From NCBI GenBank assembly GCA_937922675.1, contig CALAJN010000009.1, forward strand, positions 186,001-250,000: a stretch of 64,000 bases of DNA, given 5' to 3'. A model generated the notes under the pieces. The model searched no databases. It was not told where the DNA came from and saw only the letters and a program-made list of their open reading frames with translations. Positions 17,110 through 26,485 of the stretch are shown here, in pieces. The stretch's first letter is position 1. The number at the start of each line of letters is the position of its first letter. The stretch is from an uncultured Granulosicoccaceae bacterium. GTDB lineage: Bacteria; Pseudomonadota; Gammaproteobacteria; Granulosicoccales; Granulosicoccaceae. A program made the position numbers and the translations under genes.

Positions 17110-17616
17110 CTACAGCGCGGGCACCGAAACCTTCCGGCTCTCACACATCAGGGAAGCATCCGTACTGCTCTCCCCTGACCAGCGCTCACTTCCCTCAAAT
17201 TGAATGTCAGAAAGTGTTTCCTGAACAGGCTGATCGGCGTAGTCGAGCAGGACCGTTTGATCATCCAGCAGCTCGTAGGAAAAACTCGCTTCAAAGCCCT
17301 GCCCGGGATGAATCGCCACATAGATGCCAGAGTTGACTGAATCCTTGACAGCATCACCGGCCGCATCACCTGGAAACAGGTAGGCCACGGGTATCTCGGT
17401 CAGTGATGAGCTGCAATACCAATGCTCGGTGGTACCACCAGACTCACGCTCTGTGTAGAGGCGCGATAATAGTGTCGAATCAGGTTCAAGCACCTCTGTG
17501 CTTGGCGGGAACTCGGGTATGTCAGGTTGAGTATCGAGCTCCGGTGTCGAGTCAGGATTCTCGCAAGCACTCAGTACAAGAGTGATCAGTGCAAAACATG
17601 TGTGTTGAGTCTTCAT
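17110..17616 (-). CDS. Hypothetical lipoprotein
   Basis: 168 aa from ATG 17616, which follows GGAGGC by 5 bases; the longer ORF in the track lacks such support. The signal MKTQHTCFALITLVLSACEN ends in a lipobox with Cys18. A Pro/Glu/Asp-rich linker (about 20-50) precedes a globular part with two further cysteines (WYCSS and LMCESRK), which could form a disulfide. No domain is recognised. It should be lipid-anchored facing the periplasm. Confidence 0.75.
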   Translation of the reverse strand: MKTQHTCFALITLVLSACENPDSTPELDTQPDIPEFPPSTEVLEPDSTLLSRLYTERESGGTTEHWYCSSSLTEIPVAYLFPGDAAGDAVKDSVNSGIYVAIHPGQGFEASFSYELLDDQTVLLDYADQPVQETLSDIQFEGSERWSGESSTDASLMCESRKVSVPAL

Positions 17617-17777
17617 AACGCCTCCATGCGTCAGGACGGCCGTTTCAATCGTAGAGATTGCCGCCGCGTAGTTAATCGCAGCATCCTGCCACGACTGCAT
17701 AGCGTATCGTGTATGACAATCCAATGCCAGCCAGGCCTGCACTCGACAAATCGCGCTGATTCAGCAACTGTACTCCA

Positions 17778-18623
17778 ATGACTCAATCCATTCTCATCAC
17801 CGGTTGCTCCAGCGGCATCGGCCTTGATGCCGCGAGGACCCTGCAGGCACGCGGTTGGCAGGTGTTTGCCAGTTGCCGAAAAGAAAAGGATGTTGAGCGA
17901 CTTGGCGCTGAGGGTTTGACCAGTCTCAGACTCGATCATGATGATCCTGCCTCAATACACGCGGCAACCCATGCGGTGCTGGAGGCGACTGGCGGAACAA
18001 TCGATGCCGTGTTTGCCAATGGTGCCTACGCCATTCCGGGGCGCGTTGAAGATTTACCTCGTGATGCGCTGCGTGCCATCTTCGAGACGAATCTTTTCGG
18101 ACCGTTTGAATTGGTCAATGCCGTATTGCCTGCCATGCGAGCAGCTGACAATGGCCGTGGAAGCGGTCGTATCGTGTTGTGCTCTTCAGTACTCGGCTTT
18201 GCAGCAATGCCATGGCGTGGTGCCTACAACTCGACTAAATTCGCCATGGAGGGGCTTGCTGACACACTACGTCTTGAGCTGAACGATACCGGGATAGAAG
18301 TAGTGCTCATTCAACCCGGCCCGATCGGTACAAACATTCGAGAGAACTCGATCGCCCACTTCGAGCGCTGGATCAATTTGAGCGAGGCAAGAGAAGAGAC
18401 AGCCTACCGCTCTCAGCTGATGCCTCGCCTGTATACCCCGGGAAGAGCGAAGGACCGATTTGAACTGCCTCCCGCAGCAGTGACCAAAGAGCTTGTGCAT
18501 GCACTGGAAAGCAAGCGCCCCAAGGCGCGCTACAGAATCACAGCCCCCACCCGATTTGCCGCCGTCATCAAACGCCTGGTCTCGACACGCGTAATGGACA
18601 AGATACTGCTGGGCAAAAGCTAG
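17778..18623 (+). CDS. Short-chain dehydrogenase/reductase
   Basis: 281 aa classical SDR. The cofactor motif is TGCSSGIG, the structural motif FANGAYA stands where NNAG is usual, and the catalytic residues are Ser in CSSVLG and the YNSTK pair. An Arg/Lys-containing stretch after strand 2 (SCRKEKD) suggests NADP(H). The C-terminal extension (about 230-281) is basic. It runs opposite to its neighbours and its stop overlaps the end of the pirin gene by 4 bases. Substrate unknown. Confidence 0.9.
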   Translation: MTQSILITGCSSGIGLDAARTLQARGWQVFASCRKEKDVERLGAEGLTSLRLDHDDPASIHAATHAVLEATGGTIDAVFANGAYAIPGRVEDLPRDALRAIFETNLFGPFELVNAVLPAMRAADNGRGSGRIVLCSSVLGFAAMPWRGAYNSTKFAMEGLADTLRLELNDTGIEVVLIQPGPIGTNIRENSIAHFERWINLSEAREETAYRSQLMPRLYTPGRAKDRFELPPAAVTKELVHALESKRPKARYRITAPTRFAAVIKRLVSTRVMDKILLGKS

Positions 18624-19579
18624 TCCTCGGTTGCTCCCGTAGCACGTCGCGGCTTGCCCTCGTTCTCGGGGAGTGGAATGAACTCCTCTACATCGCCTGG
18701 CACGGAATCAAACTGACCGCGGCGCCATTCTTCCTTGGCCGCTTCTATGCGCTCAGGCCGCGAGGATACGAAGTTCCACCAGATGTAGCGTGCCTCAGTC
18801 ATCGGATCACCGCCAAACAACATCAGTCGGGTGGCCTGCTGCGCTTCGATGACCACAGGCACGCCACGCTTGAGCACGACCAGCTGGTGCGCCTCGAATG
18901 CATCATGGCCAATGCACATACCGCCATTGAGCACGTAGATGGCGCGCTCATCAACAGTGGCATCGATCTGAACGCTGGAACCTGCCTCCATCACAAGCTC
19001 GGCGTAAAGCGTTTCCGAGCTGGTTTCCAAGGGGGAACGCTCTCCAAACGCACTACCGGCAATGATACGGGCCTGTACCCCATCCGCGGCAAGCTCAGGC
19101 AGTTCATCGGCGGCATGATGGATAAAGTCGGCATTGGATTCCTCCAGCGCACGCGGCAAGGCTACCCAGGTTTGCAGACCCGACAAGCGTTGCCCGGTCT
19201 GCCGAAGCTCCGAAGAGGTGCGTTCAGAGTGCACGATACCGCGCCCGGCCTTCATCCAGTTAACTGCACCTGGTGTGATTGTCTTGTCCGTGCCCAGGCT
19301 GTCGCGGTGCACGATTTCACCTTCAAATAGATAAGTGATAGTGGCAAGATTGATGTGCGGATGCGGCCGCACGTCGATGCCCTCATTGGTCAAAAACTCA
19401 GCCGGGCCCATCTCATCGAAGAAGATGAAGGGGCCCACCATCTGACGTTGTGTGGTCGGCAGGGCACGTCGTACTGTCATTTCGCCAAGGTCAACAGCGC
19501 GCGGTACGATCAAGGTATCTATCGCATCCACAGACGCCGCATTACCGGGAACAGGATCGGGTACCGGACTCCAGGTCAT
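18620..19579 (-). CDS. Pirin family protein (first copy)
   Basis: 319 aa bicupin. The N-terminal cupin carries the pirin metal site: RPHPHINLATITYLFEGE (two His), later VHSERT (His) and a Glu. The C-terminal pirin domain spans about 190-300. Bacterial pirins are iron-binding proteins; some have quercetinase activity, others a regulatory role. A second, only distantly similar pirin lies at 25.5 kb. It is convergent with the SDR gene. Confidence 0.9.
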   Translation of the reverse strand: MTWSPVPDPVPGNAASVDAIDTLIVPRAVDLGEMTVRRALPTTQRQMVGPFIFFDEMGPAEFLTNEGIDVRPHPHINLATITYLFEGEIVHRDSLGTDKTITPGAVNWMKAGRGIVHSERTSSELRQTGQRLSGLQTWVALPRALEESNADFIHHAADELPELAADGVQARIIAGSAFGERSPLETSSETLYAELVMEAGSSVQIDATVDERAIYVLNGGMCIGHDAFEAHQLVVLKRGVPVVIEAQQATRLMLFGGDPMTEARYIWWNFVSSRPERIEAAKEEWRRGQFDSVPGDVEEFIPLPENEGKPRRATGATED

Positions 19580-19654
19580 GACTCAGCCTCTGATTTCGTC
19601 AGGCGTGAACGACAAGGGTGAATTTCTTGTCGCCGACTGAAACCGGGGTATGCG

Positions 19655-20422
19655 CTAACTCGCAGTCCATCCGCCATCAACAACCAGTGAAGTCCCGGTG
19701 ATCATGGCGGCGGCATCTGAGGCCAGAAACACAACGGGCCCCATCATGTCCTCGATTTCTGCCACGCGCCCCAATTCGATTTTTTCCTCTATCCACTTCA
19801 CGCGTTCGGGTATCGCAAACGTAGGCGCGGTCAGAGGAGTGCGCACAAAAGTCGGACAAATCGTGTTGACGCGAATATTGTGTTTCCCGGACTCGACCGC
19901 CAAGGCACGCGTCAAGCCTTCAATACCCCATTTGCTCATGCAGTAGACGGTCCGGTCGATACCACCGACCAGTCCCATCTGGGACGAGGTGTTGATGATG
20001 GAGCCGCCCTTGCCTGCCTTGATCATACCGAGCAACACGGTCTGCGCCACGAAGTACGCCGAGCGCGTGTTGATGTCCATGATCAAGTCAAAGTCTTCGG
20101 TTGTGACATCAACCATTGGCGCGGGCCGATTCACGCCTGCATTGTTCACAAGAATGTCAAAGGGCCCCTCGGCAGTGAGAACGCGACGCACTGTGTCCAC
20201 ATCACTGACATCCAGGGTCAGTGGATGTGCCTTGCAACCAGCCCTGGACAAGGTCTTGCAAAGATCTTCAAGCTCTGCTGCAGAACGCGCAGCGGCAACC
20301 ACTTCAGCACCCGCTGTAGCAAGGGCCACAGCCGCTCCCATACCAATGCCGCGACTGGCGCCAGTGACAAGGGCCCGCTTGCCGTCCAGTCGAAATGACG
20401 GTGTTACTGGAAGGTCACTCAT
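19655..20422 (-). CDS. SDR oxidoreductase, probable partner of the HpsN-like enzyme
   Basis: 255 aa classical SDR: TGASRGIGMGAA, NNAGVNRP, catalytic Ser in NTSSQMG and Tyr/Lys in YCMSK, and the C-terminal GTSLVVDGGW. It lies 44 bases after the hisD-family gene on the same strand. In bacteria degrading 2,3-dihydroxypropane-1-sulfonate (DHPS), hpsN sits with SDR genes hpsO/hpsP, which interconvert the DHPS enantiomers through a 2-keto intermediate. That is the most attractive reading here, but gluconate 5-dehydrogenase-like SDRs look very similar. Confidence 0.85.
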   Translation of the reverse strand: MSDLPVTPSFRLDGKRALVTGASRGIGMGAAVALATAGAEVVAAARSAAELEDLCKTLSRAGCKAHPLTLDVSDVDTVRRVLTAEGPFDILVNNAGVNRPAPMVDVTTEDFDLIMDINTRSAYFVAQTVLLGMIKAGKGGSIINTSSQMGLVGGIDRTVYCMSKWGIEGLTRALAVESGKHNIRVNTICPTFVRTPLTAPTFAIPERVKWIEEKIELGRVAEIEDMMGPVVFLASDAAAMITGTSLVVDGGWTAS

Positions 20423-20466
20423 CAGATAACGCCGAAATCAGTTAGAGGTGTACTCATGGTAGCCGC

Positions 20467-21780
20467 TCACACAGGCTCGGCCCGTTCTCCGTATGGAATG
20501 TTTCGTCCACCGTAGCGGCGTACTCGCACATTGGCTTGTTCGGCATGACCGACAAAGCCCTCCAGCATGCAGAGCCTGGAGCAGTATTCACCCACCTGGG
20601 CCGATGCCTCATCAGTCAGGACGCGCTGATAGGTGTGCGTCTTGATGAACTTGCCTACCCAAAGACCACCGGTGTATCGGCCTGCCTTTTTTGTGGGTAG
20701 CGTGTGATTGGTGCCGATGACCTTGTCACCGTAGGCCACGTTGGTACGGGGCCCGAGAAACAACGCGCCATAGGAGGTCATTCCATTGAGAAAGAAATCA
20801 TCGTCACGTGTCATGACCTGCACGTGCTCCGATGCAAGCTTCTCACTCTCTTTGAGCATTTCGTTCAGATCACGGCACAGGATGATTTCGCCGTAGGTCT
20901 CCCAGGACTGACGGGCGACACTCGCTGTTGGCAGTATCTCCAGCAGCCGGTCAATTTCTGCCAGCGTATCTTTCGCCAGTTTCTCGGAGTCTGTTATCAG
21001 CACAGCCGGTGAATTTGTCCCGTGCTCTGCCTGGCCCAATAGATCGGTAGCCACAATCTCGCCATCGACCGTGTCATCTGCGATAACGCAGGTCTCGGTA
21101 GGGCCTGCAAACAAATCGATGCCAACCCGGCCAAACAACTGTCGTTTGGCTTCTGCCACAAACGCATTTCCTGGTCCTACCAGCATATCGACAGGGGCGA
21201 TGCTCTCGGTGCCGAGGGCCATGGCTCCAACCGCCTGAGTCCCGCCAAGTACATAGATCTCGTCTGCACCGCCTAAATGCATGGCAGCGACAATAGCTGG
21301 ATGTGCACCACCCTCAAACGGTGGCGCTGCTGCCACCACCCGCGGTACACCGGCAACCTTGGCTGTCACCACGCTCATGTGAGCACTTGCCACCATCGGG
21401 TACTTGCCGCCCGGAACATAACAACCAACCGAGTTCACCGGAATATGCCGGTGCCCCAGCATCACTCCTGGCAAGGTTTCTACTTCAACATCCAGCATGC
21501 TGTCTCGCTGAACTTGCGCAAAGTTACGCACCTGTTCCTGAGCAAATCTAATGTCGGCCAGGTCGCGGGCCGATACCATTGCCATGGCAGCTTCGATCTC
21601 GTGTTCATCTAGGCGAAAGCGGGCTGGCTCCCACTGGTCAAACCGGGCCGATAACTCTCTGACGGCGTCATCGCCACGCGACTCGATGTCGGCAAGAATG
21701 CCTTCAACCGTTGCGCGTACTTTGGAGTCGTCGTCACGCCGTTCCGCTGCTGGTTTACTGCCCTTGAGTATCTGCGCCAT
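20467..21780 (-). CDS. hpsN: HisD-family dehydrogenase, sulfopropanediol 3-dehydrogenase-like
   Basis: 437 aa. It has the full histidinol dehydrogenase fold and zinc ligands (GQAEHG with Gln/His, [13 protein letters not shown] with Asp, FVGHAEQ with His), but it is not in a his operon. Segments such as [22 protein letters not shown] and [22 protein letters not shown] are those of the HpsN-type subgroup, which oxidises (R)-DHPS in two NAD+ steps to sulfolactate. An SDR gene follows. The enzymes that would cleave sulfolactate are not in the window, so the DHPS assignment is inference from subgroup resemblance and the SDR neighbour. Confidence 0.8.
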   Translation of the reverse strand: MAQILKGSKPAAERRDDDSKVRATVEGILADIESRGDDAVRELSARFDQWEPARFRLDEHEIEAAMAMVSARDLADIRFAQEQVRNFAQVQRDSMLDVEVETLPGVMLGHRHIPVNSVGCYVPGGKYPMVASAHMSVVTAKVAGVPRVVAAAPPFEGGAHPAIVAAMHLGGADEIYVLGGTQAVGAMALGTESIAPVDMLVGPGNAFVAEAKRQLFGRVGIDLFAGPTETCVIADDTVDGEIVATDLLGQAEHGTNSPAVLITDSEKLAKDTLAEIDRLLEILPTASVARQSWETYGEIILCRDLNEMLKESEKLASEHVQVMTRDDDFFLNGMTSYGALFLGPRTNVAYGDKVIGTNHTLPTKKAGRYTGGLWVGKFIKTHTYQRVLTDEASAQVGEYCSRLCMLEGFVGHAEQANVRVRRYGGRNIPYGERAEPV

Positions 21781-21939
21781 GTCTTGTGTTTCAAATACGC
21801 CTAATCAACGCGAACCGCGTCAAGTCCGCTGACCCTATCCGATGATAATTTGCGCCGCAACTGCCGACGGTACGAAACTTGCGATCAAGAAGCTCGCGAT
21901 TGTGACCCCATTAACCTCGATTCACACGGTAAATCCCTG

Positions 21940-23646
21940 ATGCCCGACAACAACCTGGCCCCGGTCCCAGAGCTCTACGCTCCGTTTGACAGGGTCGATA
22001 CGCTCAAAAAGGATGCTGCAGACCTTGTCTCATGGGATCTGACCGCGCGTCAAATCTGCGACCTGGAACTCCTGATGAATGGGGGTTTCTACCCGCTGAC
22101 AGGCTTTTTGAACAAGGCTGAATACGAGTCCGTCTGTACCGACATGCGTCTCGGTGATGGCTCACTCTGGCCGATTCCAATCACACTGGACGTCAATGAG
22201 GAGTTCTCATCACAGCTCAGCGCAGGGCAACAGATCGCGCTGCGCGATCTTGAAGGTGTGATTCTCGCCACACTCGAGGTGGGCGATATCTGGACTCCGG
22301 ACAAGTCAATGGAAGCAGAGGCGGTGTTCGGTGCTGATGACAGCGCTCACCCCTCGGTCGCCTATCTGCATGAACAGGCGGGTGACGTCTACGTCGGTGG
22401 CAAGATCACCGGTCTTGAGCGCCCACAACACTATGACTTTCGCGCACGACGCGATTCACCCAACGAGCTGCGCAGCACTTTTCGCAAACTCGGCTGGCGT
22501 CGTGTAGTGGCCTTCCAGACACGCAACCCCCTGCACCGTGCGCACCAGGAGCTGACCTTCCGCGCCGCTCGCGAAGTCAAGGCCAACCTCTTGATCCACC
22601 CGGTAGTGGGACTGACCAAGCCCGGTGATATCGATCACTTCACGCGTGTACGTTGCTACGAAGCGGTACTGGATCAGTACCCGCAATCAACAACGGCTCT
22701 GTCGCTATTGAACCTTGCCATGCGTATGGCAGGCCCACGCGAGGCCGTCTGGCACGGCCTGGTGCGACGCAACCACGGCTGCACCCACCTGATCGTGGGT
22801 CGTGACCACGCCGGCCCGGGCAAGAACTCGGCTGGCGAGGATTTCTATGGCCCTTATGACGCACAAGAACTCTTCCGCAAGCACGCCAGTGAAATCGGCG
22901 TCGAGATGGTCGACTTCAAGCACATGGTGTACGTCCAGGAACGCGCACAGTACGAGCCTGCAGATGAAGTGGAACAAGAAGCGACAGTTCTCAATATTTC
23001 GGGGACAGAGTTGCGTCGCCGTCTGGCAGAAGGCCTGGACATTCCGGAGTGGTTCTCCTTCCCTGCTGTGGTCACAGAACTCAGGCGCTCACGCCCGCCT
23101 CGCGACGAGCAAGGTTTTACCGTGTTCTTCACAGGATTTTCTGGCTCTGGCAAATCCACGATTGCCAACGCTCTTATGGTCAAGCTAATGGAAATGGGCG
23201 GACGCCCTGTCACACTGCTCGATGGTGACATCGTGCGCAAAAATCTGTCCTCCGAGCTCGGCTTCTCGAAAGAGCACCGAGACCTGAACATCCGACGCAT
23301 CGGCTATGTAGCATCGGAGATCACCAAGAATCGTGGTATCGCCATCTGCGCACCCATCGCGCCCTACGCCTCAACACGAAAGGCTGTGCGACAGGATATC
23401 GAGGGCTACGGCGCCTTCATTGAGATCCACGTTGCCACATCCATCGAGGAGTGCGAGCGACGCGATCGCAAGGGACTCTACAAGCTGGCACGCGCCGGCA
23501 AGATCTCGGAGTTCACAGGAATCTCCGATCCCTATGACGTGCCTGAGAATCCCGAGCTGGTGCTCGAGACTGAGGACCTGAGCGTCGATGACTGCGCGCA
23601 CCAGGTGATCCTGACACTGGCAAGCATGGGGCTCATTGCTGCCTGA
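21940..23646 (+). CDS. Bifunctional sulfate adenylyltransferase / adenylylsulfate kinase
   Basis: 568 aa from ATG 21940. Residues about 1-390 are ATP sulfurylase, with QTRNPLHRAHQELT and GRDHAGPG, the two nucleotide-binding motifs. Residues about 395-568 are APS kinase, with P-loop GFSGSGKST and the DGD / RRIGYVA region. The fusion converts sulfate and ATP to APS and then PAPS in the cytoplasm. It runs opposite to the hpsN-like operon, with about 160 bases between the two starts, so the two could share a control region. A sulfate-activating enzyme next to sulfonate catabolism is suggestive but not proof of a link. Confidence 0.95.
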   Translation: MPDNNLAPVPELYAPFDRVDTLKKDAADLVSWDLTARQICDLELLMNGGFYPLTGFLNKAEYESVCTDMRLGDGSLWPIPITLDVNEEFSSQLSAGQQIALRDLEGVILATLEVGDIWTPDKSMEAEAVFGADDSAHPSVAYLHEQAGDVYVGGKITGLERPQHYDFRARRDSPNELRSTFRKLGWRRVVAFQTRNPLHRAHQELTFRAAREVKANLLIHPVVGLTKPGDIDHFTRVRCYEAVLDQYPQSTTALSLLNLAMRMAGPREAVWHGLVRRNHGCTHLIVGRDHAGPGKNSAGEDFYGPYDAQELFRKHASEIGVEMVDFKHMVYVQERAQYEPADEVEQEATVLNISGTELRRRLAEGLDIPEWFSFPAVVTELRRSRPPRDEQGFTVFFTGFSGSGKSTIANALMVKLMEMGGRPVTLLDGDIVRKNLSSELGFSKEHRDLNIRRIGYVASEITKNRGIAICAPIAPYASTRKAVRQDIEGYGAFIEIHVATSIEECERRDRKGLYKLARAGKISEFTGISDPYDVPENPELVLETEDLSVDDCAHQVILTLASMGLIAA

Positions 23647-23660
23647 CGTTCAAGCTTTCA

Positions 23661-23709
23661 ACGCCCTGGACCAGGGGCGTGAGTGCGACCACAACTGCAC
23701 TCACGTCCC
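23661..23709. terminator. Overlapping hairpins between convergent genes
   Basis: A 13-base arm GGGGCGTGAGTGC (23674-23686) pairs with GCACTCACGTCCC (23697-23709) with one mismatch and a 10-base loop. An alternative hairpin ACGCCCTGG/CCAGGGGCGT (23661-23680) shares part of the same arm, so the two exclude each other. The site lies just after the sulfurylase stop and just before the stop of the convergent ThDP gene, and should terminate in both directions. No T-run follows. Confidence 0.65.
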
Positions 23710-23730
23710 TTCAGCGAGACTGGCAGCTGA

Positions 23731-25407
23731 CTACGGAACGAGCACGTCAGGGTCGGTCATCAGATGCAAAAGCGAAGGACCGTCGGTATCAAGTGCTTGA
23801 TTGAACGCCTGCACAAACTGATCGACCGTCTGAACCTTTACACCCACTACCCCACACGCTTGCGCCAGGACTGCAAAGTCAGGATTCTTGAGCGTTGTAC
23901 CCACCACTCGCTCAGGATAGCGGCGCTGCTGATGCATACGGATAGTGCCGTAGCACTGATTGTCACAAACAAGCAGTATCAATCGGCATCTACGCTCTGC
24001 CGCAAGTGCCAACTCCTGCATGGTCATCTGAAAACACCCATCACCGGCCAGACAGACAACCTGTCTGTCTGGAAAACGCAGTGAAGCCGCGATTGCTGCG
24101 GGCAATCCATAGCCCATCGACCCCGACGTCGGGGACAATTGCGTTCTCCATTGACGAAATCGGTAGAAGCGATGTAGCCAGACACAATAGTTACCTGCGC
24201 CATTGCACACGATCGCATCGTCGACGAGCACACGATTCAAGTGTGCGATCACAGATTCCATAGGCAAAGGCAGGTTGATTTCTGGCGGCTTGGACCACTG
24301 CTCGTAATCAGCACGAGCCTCACTCAGCCAGATACGCCTTGAGTCTGAAAAAGACGCCGTAGTGGGTAGCGCTGCAATAGCGGCAATCACTTCGGACGCT
24401 CGCGCAGCAATGCCGAGTGCCGGCCGGAACACACGACCCAGTTCGTCAGGATCAGCGTGCACGTGCACCAGCGTCTGCGACGGTTTTGGCGACTCAAGCA
24501 AGGTGTAGGCAGATGTCGTCATCTCCCCAAGTCGACACCCCAGAGCAAGGATGACATCGGCATCACGAACCCGCGCGGCAAGCCGCGGATCAGGTCCGAT
24601 ACCCACATGACCGACAAAATGCTCGTCTCTGTTGTCAAGATACTCCTGACAACGAAACGAGACGCCTACCGGCCAACAACGCTTCCTGGCGACGGCGGCT
24701 AGCGTCTGCGCCGCTTCTGCTGACCACCCTCCACCACCGACAACGACCATCGGGCGCTCAGCCTCATCGAGCAGCCTGACCACCTTGCCAGCCGCCTCGG
24801 CACTAACGCTCTGCCACGCAGTCAGCGCTGGCAAGCCATCAGCGACCGTGACAGTCGCTGACAGACGATCCTCTGGCAACGAAATGACAACAGGGCCCGG
24901 CCGCCCATTGCTTGCGACATGAAAGGCGCGACTGACATACTCAGGAATGCGGTCAGTACGTTCCAGCTCGTATACCGCCTTGGCCAGAGGAGCGAACATG
25001 GCGCGGTAGTCCACCTCCTGAAACGCCTCACGATCTCGCTGATCGCTCGCTACCTGACCGATAAACAGTATCATCGGCGTTGAGTCCTGAAAGGCCACAT
25101 GCACGCCGGCTGCCGCATTGGTGGCCCCCGGAGCTCGTGTGACAAAAGCGATACCGGGCCGTCCGGTCAACTTGCCATCGGCCTCGGCCATCATGGCCGC
25201 CCCACCCTCATGGCGAGCGTTCACGACATCGACACCGCTATCGTGCAGACCATCGAGGGCGGCAAGATAACTCTCTCCGGGCACGACGAAAACGCGCTCG
25301 ACGCCATTCAGTACGAGCTGGTCGACGAGCACCTGCCCGCCGTGGCGTGGGTGTAACGTGCTCATGTTCAACGGGTCGTCTTCAATGATCGTCGATGGGG
25401 TAGTCAT
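23731..25407 (-). CDS. Thiamine-diphosphate enzyme, acetolactate synthase-like
   Basis: 558 aa with the three domains of the POX/AHAS family. The N-terminal PYR domain has catalytic Glu in NARHEGGAAMMA, a central domain follows (about 200-330), and the C-terminal PP domain has GDGCFQMTMQEL and the DNQCYG metal motif. It is too divergent to call IlvB: no small-subunit gene follows, and it is not an Xsc-type sulfoacetaldehyde acetyltransferase by eye. It probably decarboxylates or ligates a 2-keto acid. It starts 137 bases from the divergent second pirin. Confidence 0.88.
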   Translation of the reverse strand: MTTPSTIIEDDPLNMSTLHPRHGGQVLVDQLVLNGVERVFVVPGESYLAALDGLHDSGVDVVNARHEGGAAMMAEADGKLTGRPGIAFVTRAPGATNAAAGVHVAFQDSTPMILFIGQVASDQRDREAFQEVDYRAMFAPLAKAVYELERTDRIPEYVSRAFHVASNGRPGPVVISLPEDRLSATVTVADGLPALTAWQSVSAEAAGKVVRLLDEAERPMVVVGGGGWSAEAAQTLAAVARKRCWPVGVSFRCQEYLDNRDEHFVGHVGIGPDPRLAARVRDADVILALGCRLGEMTTSAYTLLESPKPSQTLVHVHADPDELGRVFRPALGIAARASEVIAAIAALPTTASFSDSRRIWLSEARADYEQWSKPPEINLPLPMESVIAHLNRVLVDDAIVCNGAGNYCVWLHRFYRFRQWRTQLSPTSGSMGYGLPAAIAASLRFPDRQVVCLAGDGCFQMTMQELALAAERRCRLILLVCDNQCYGTIRMHQQRRYPERVVGTTLKNPDFAVLAQACGVVGVKVQTVDQFVQAFNQALDTDGPSLLHLMTDPDVLVP

Positions 25408-25544
25408 TCAGCAGGACGCCGGCACTCGAATTGACACTCAAAACCACATTGACACTGGAAAGCCGAGGTCGCAAGCCTCATCCTGTCCGTTACCAGCGCA
25501 TGCGCACCCAGAGTACGCACCCTAGCGAAGAGGAATATCACTCG

Positions 25545-26450
25545 ATGTCTATCCGTCCCGTCAAGTCTGTCTCCAATTCCCGGCCCACCATGGAAGGCGC
25601 AGGCGTGCATCTGCATCGTGTCTTCGGTTTCGGGGACCCTTCCATGACCGACCCCTTCCTGATGATGGACGATTTCCGTAATGACGTCCCGGAACACTAC
25701 GCTGCAGGTTTCCCCTGGCACCCGCATCGCGGCATAGAGACCATCACCTATGTGCTTGCAGGTAGCGTCGACCATGCCGACAGCCTCGGTAATGCCGGCA
25801 CCTTGGGTCCGGGTAGCGTGCAGTGGATGACTGCTGGAAGCGGCATTCTGCACCAGGAGATGCCCAAGGGAGATGCAGCCGGGCGCATGCACGGTTTTCA
25901 GTTGTGGGCCAACCTGCCCGCACGCGACAAGATGACCGCACCACGCTATCAGGATATTGTGGGGGAGGACATCCCCGAGCGTATTGATGATGACGGCACC
26001 ACCATTCGCGTGATCGTCGGGGACTGGCGTGGCATTGCCGGCCCTGTGGACGGAATTGCGGCAGAGCCCCAGTACCTGGATGTGTGCATCCCAGCCAACA
26101 CCACCAAACGCATACCTGTCGATGCGTGGCGCACTGCCTTCGCCTACATATTTGAAGGTTCGGCAGACTTTCGCAATGCATCAAAGCCCGTCGGTGTTCG
26201 CGTCGAGAAAGAGATCAAGGGCGAGGAGTTGCACTTGCGAGACCTGTCGGGCAATCGGACGCTGGTGGTGTTTGATACCGGTGATGAGATCCACGTGACA
26301 TCAGGCGAAGAGGGTGTACGTTTTCTATTGATCTCCGGACGCCCGATTCAGGAGCCCGTCGCCTGGCACGGCCCGATTGTCATGAACACACGATCAGAGA
26401 TCGAGCAAGCCATGGACGAGTTGCAAAACGGCACGTTCATTCGCGGCTGA
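25545..26450 (+). CDS. Pirin family protein (second copy)
   Basis: 301 aa from ATG 25545, preceded by AGAGGAA; the track ORF starts 38 codons early. It shows the pirin metal motif WHPHRGIETITYVLAG, then GSVQWMTAGSGILHQE, which supplies the further His and Glu. The C-terminal cupin (about 170-285) is complete. It is divergent from the ThDP enzyme gene. Pirins next to ThDP enzymes recall reports of pirin controlling pyruvate metabolism, but that link is inference here. Confidence 0.92.
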   Translation: MSIRPVKSVSNSRPTMEGAGVHLHRVFGFGDPSMTDPFLMMDDFRNDVPEHYAAGFPWHPHRGIETITYVLAGSVDHADSLGNAGTLGPGSVQWMTAGSGILHQEMPKGDAAGRMHGFQLWANLPARDKMTAPRYQDIVGEDIPERIDDDGTTIRVIVGDWRGIAGPVDGIAAEPQYLDVCIPANTTKRIPVDAWRTAFAYIFEGSADFRNASKPVGVRVEKEIKGEELHLRDLSGNRTLVVFDTGDEIHVTSGEEGVRFLLISGRPIQEPVAWHGPIVMNTRSEIEQAMDELQNGTFIRG

Positions 26451-26485
26451 GTCCTGTGCGAACGTGCAAACCGATCTCACTCAGC

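Noticed and set aside
20467-21780. True histidinol dehydrogenase HisD
   Set aside because: No his operon context, and the [22 protein letters not shown]-type region is that of the HpsN subgroup; phylogeny would settle it.
23731-25407. Sulfoacetaldehyde acetyltransferase (Xsc) as part of a sulfonate pathway
   Set aside because: Length and motifs fit a general acetolactate synthase-like enzyme, and no pta gene follows as is usual for xsc.
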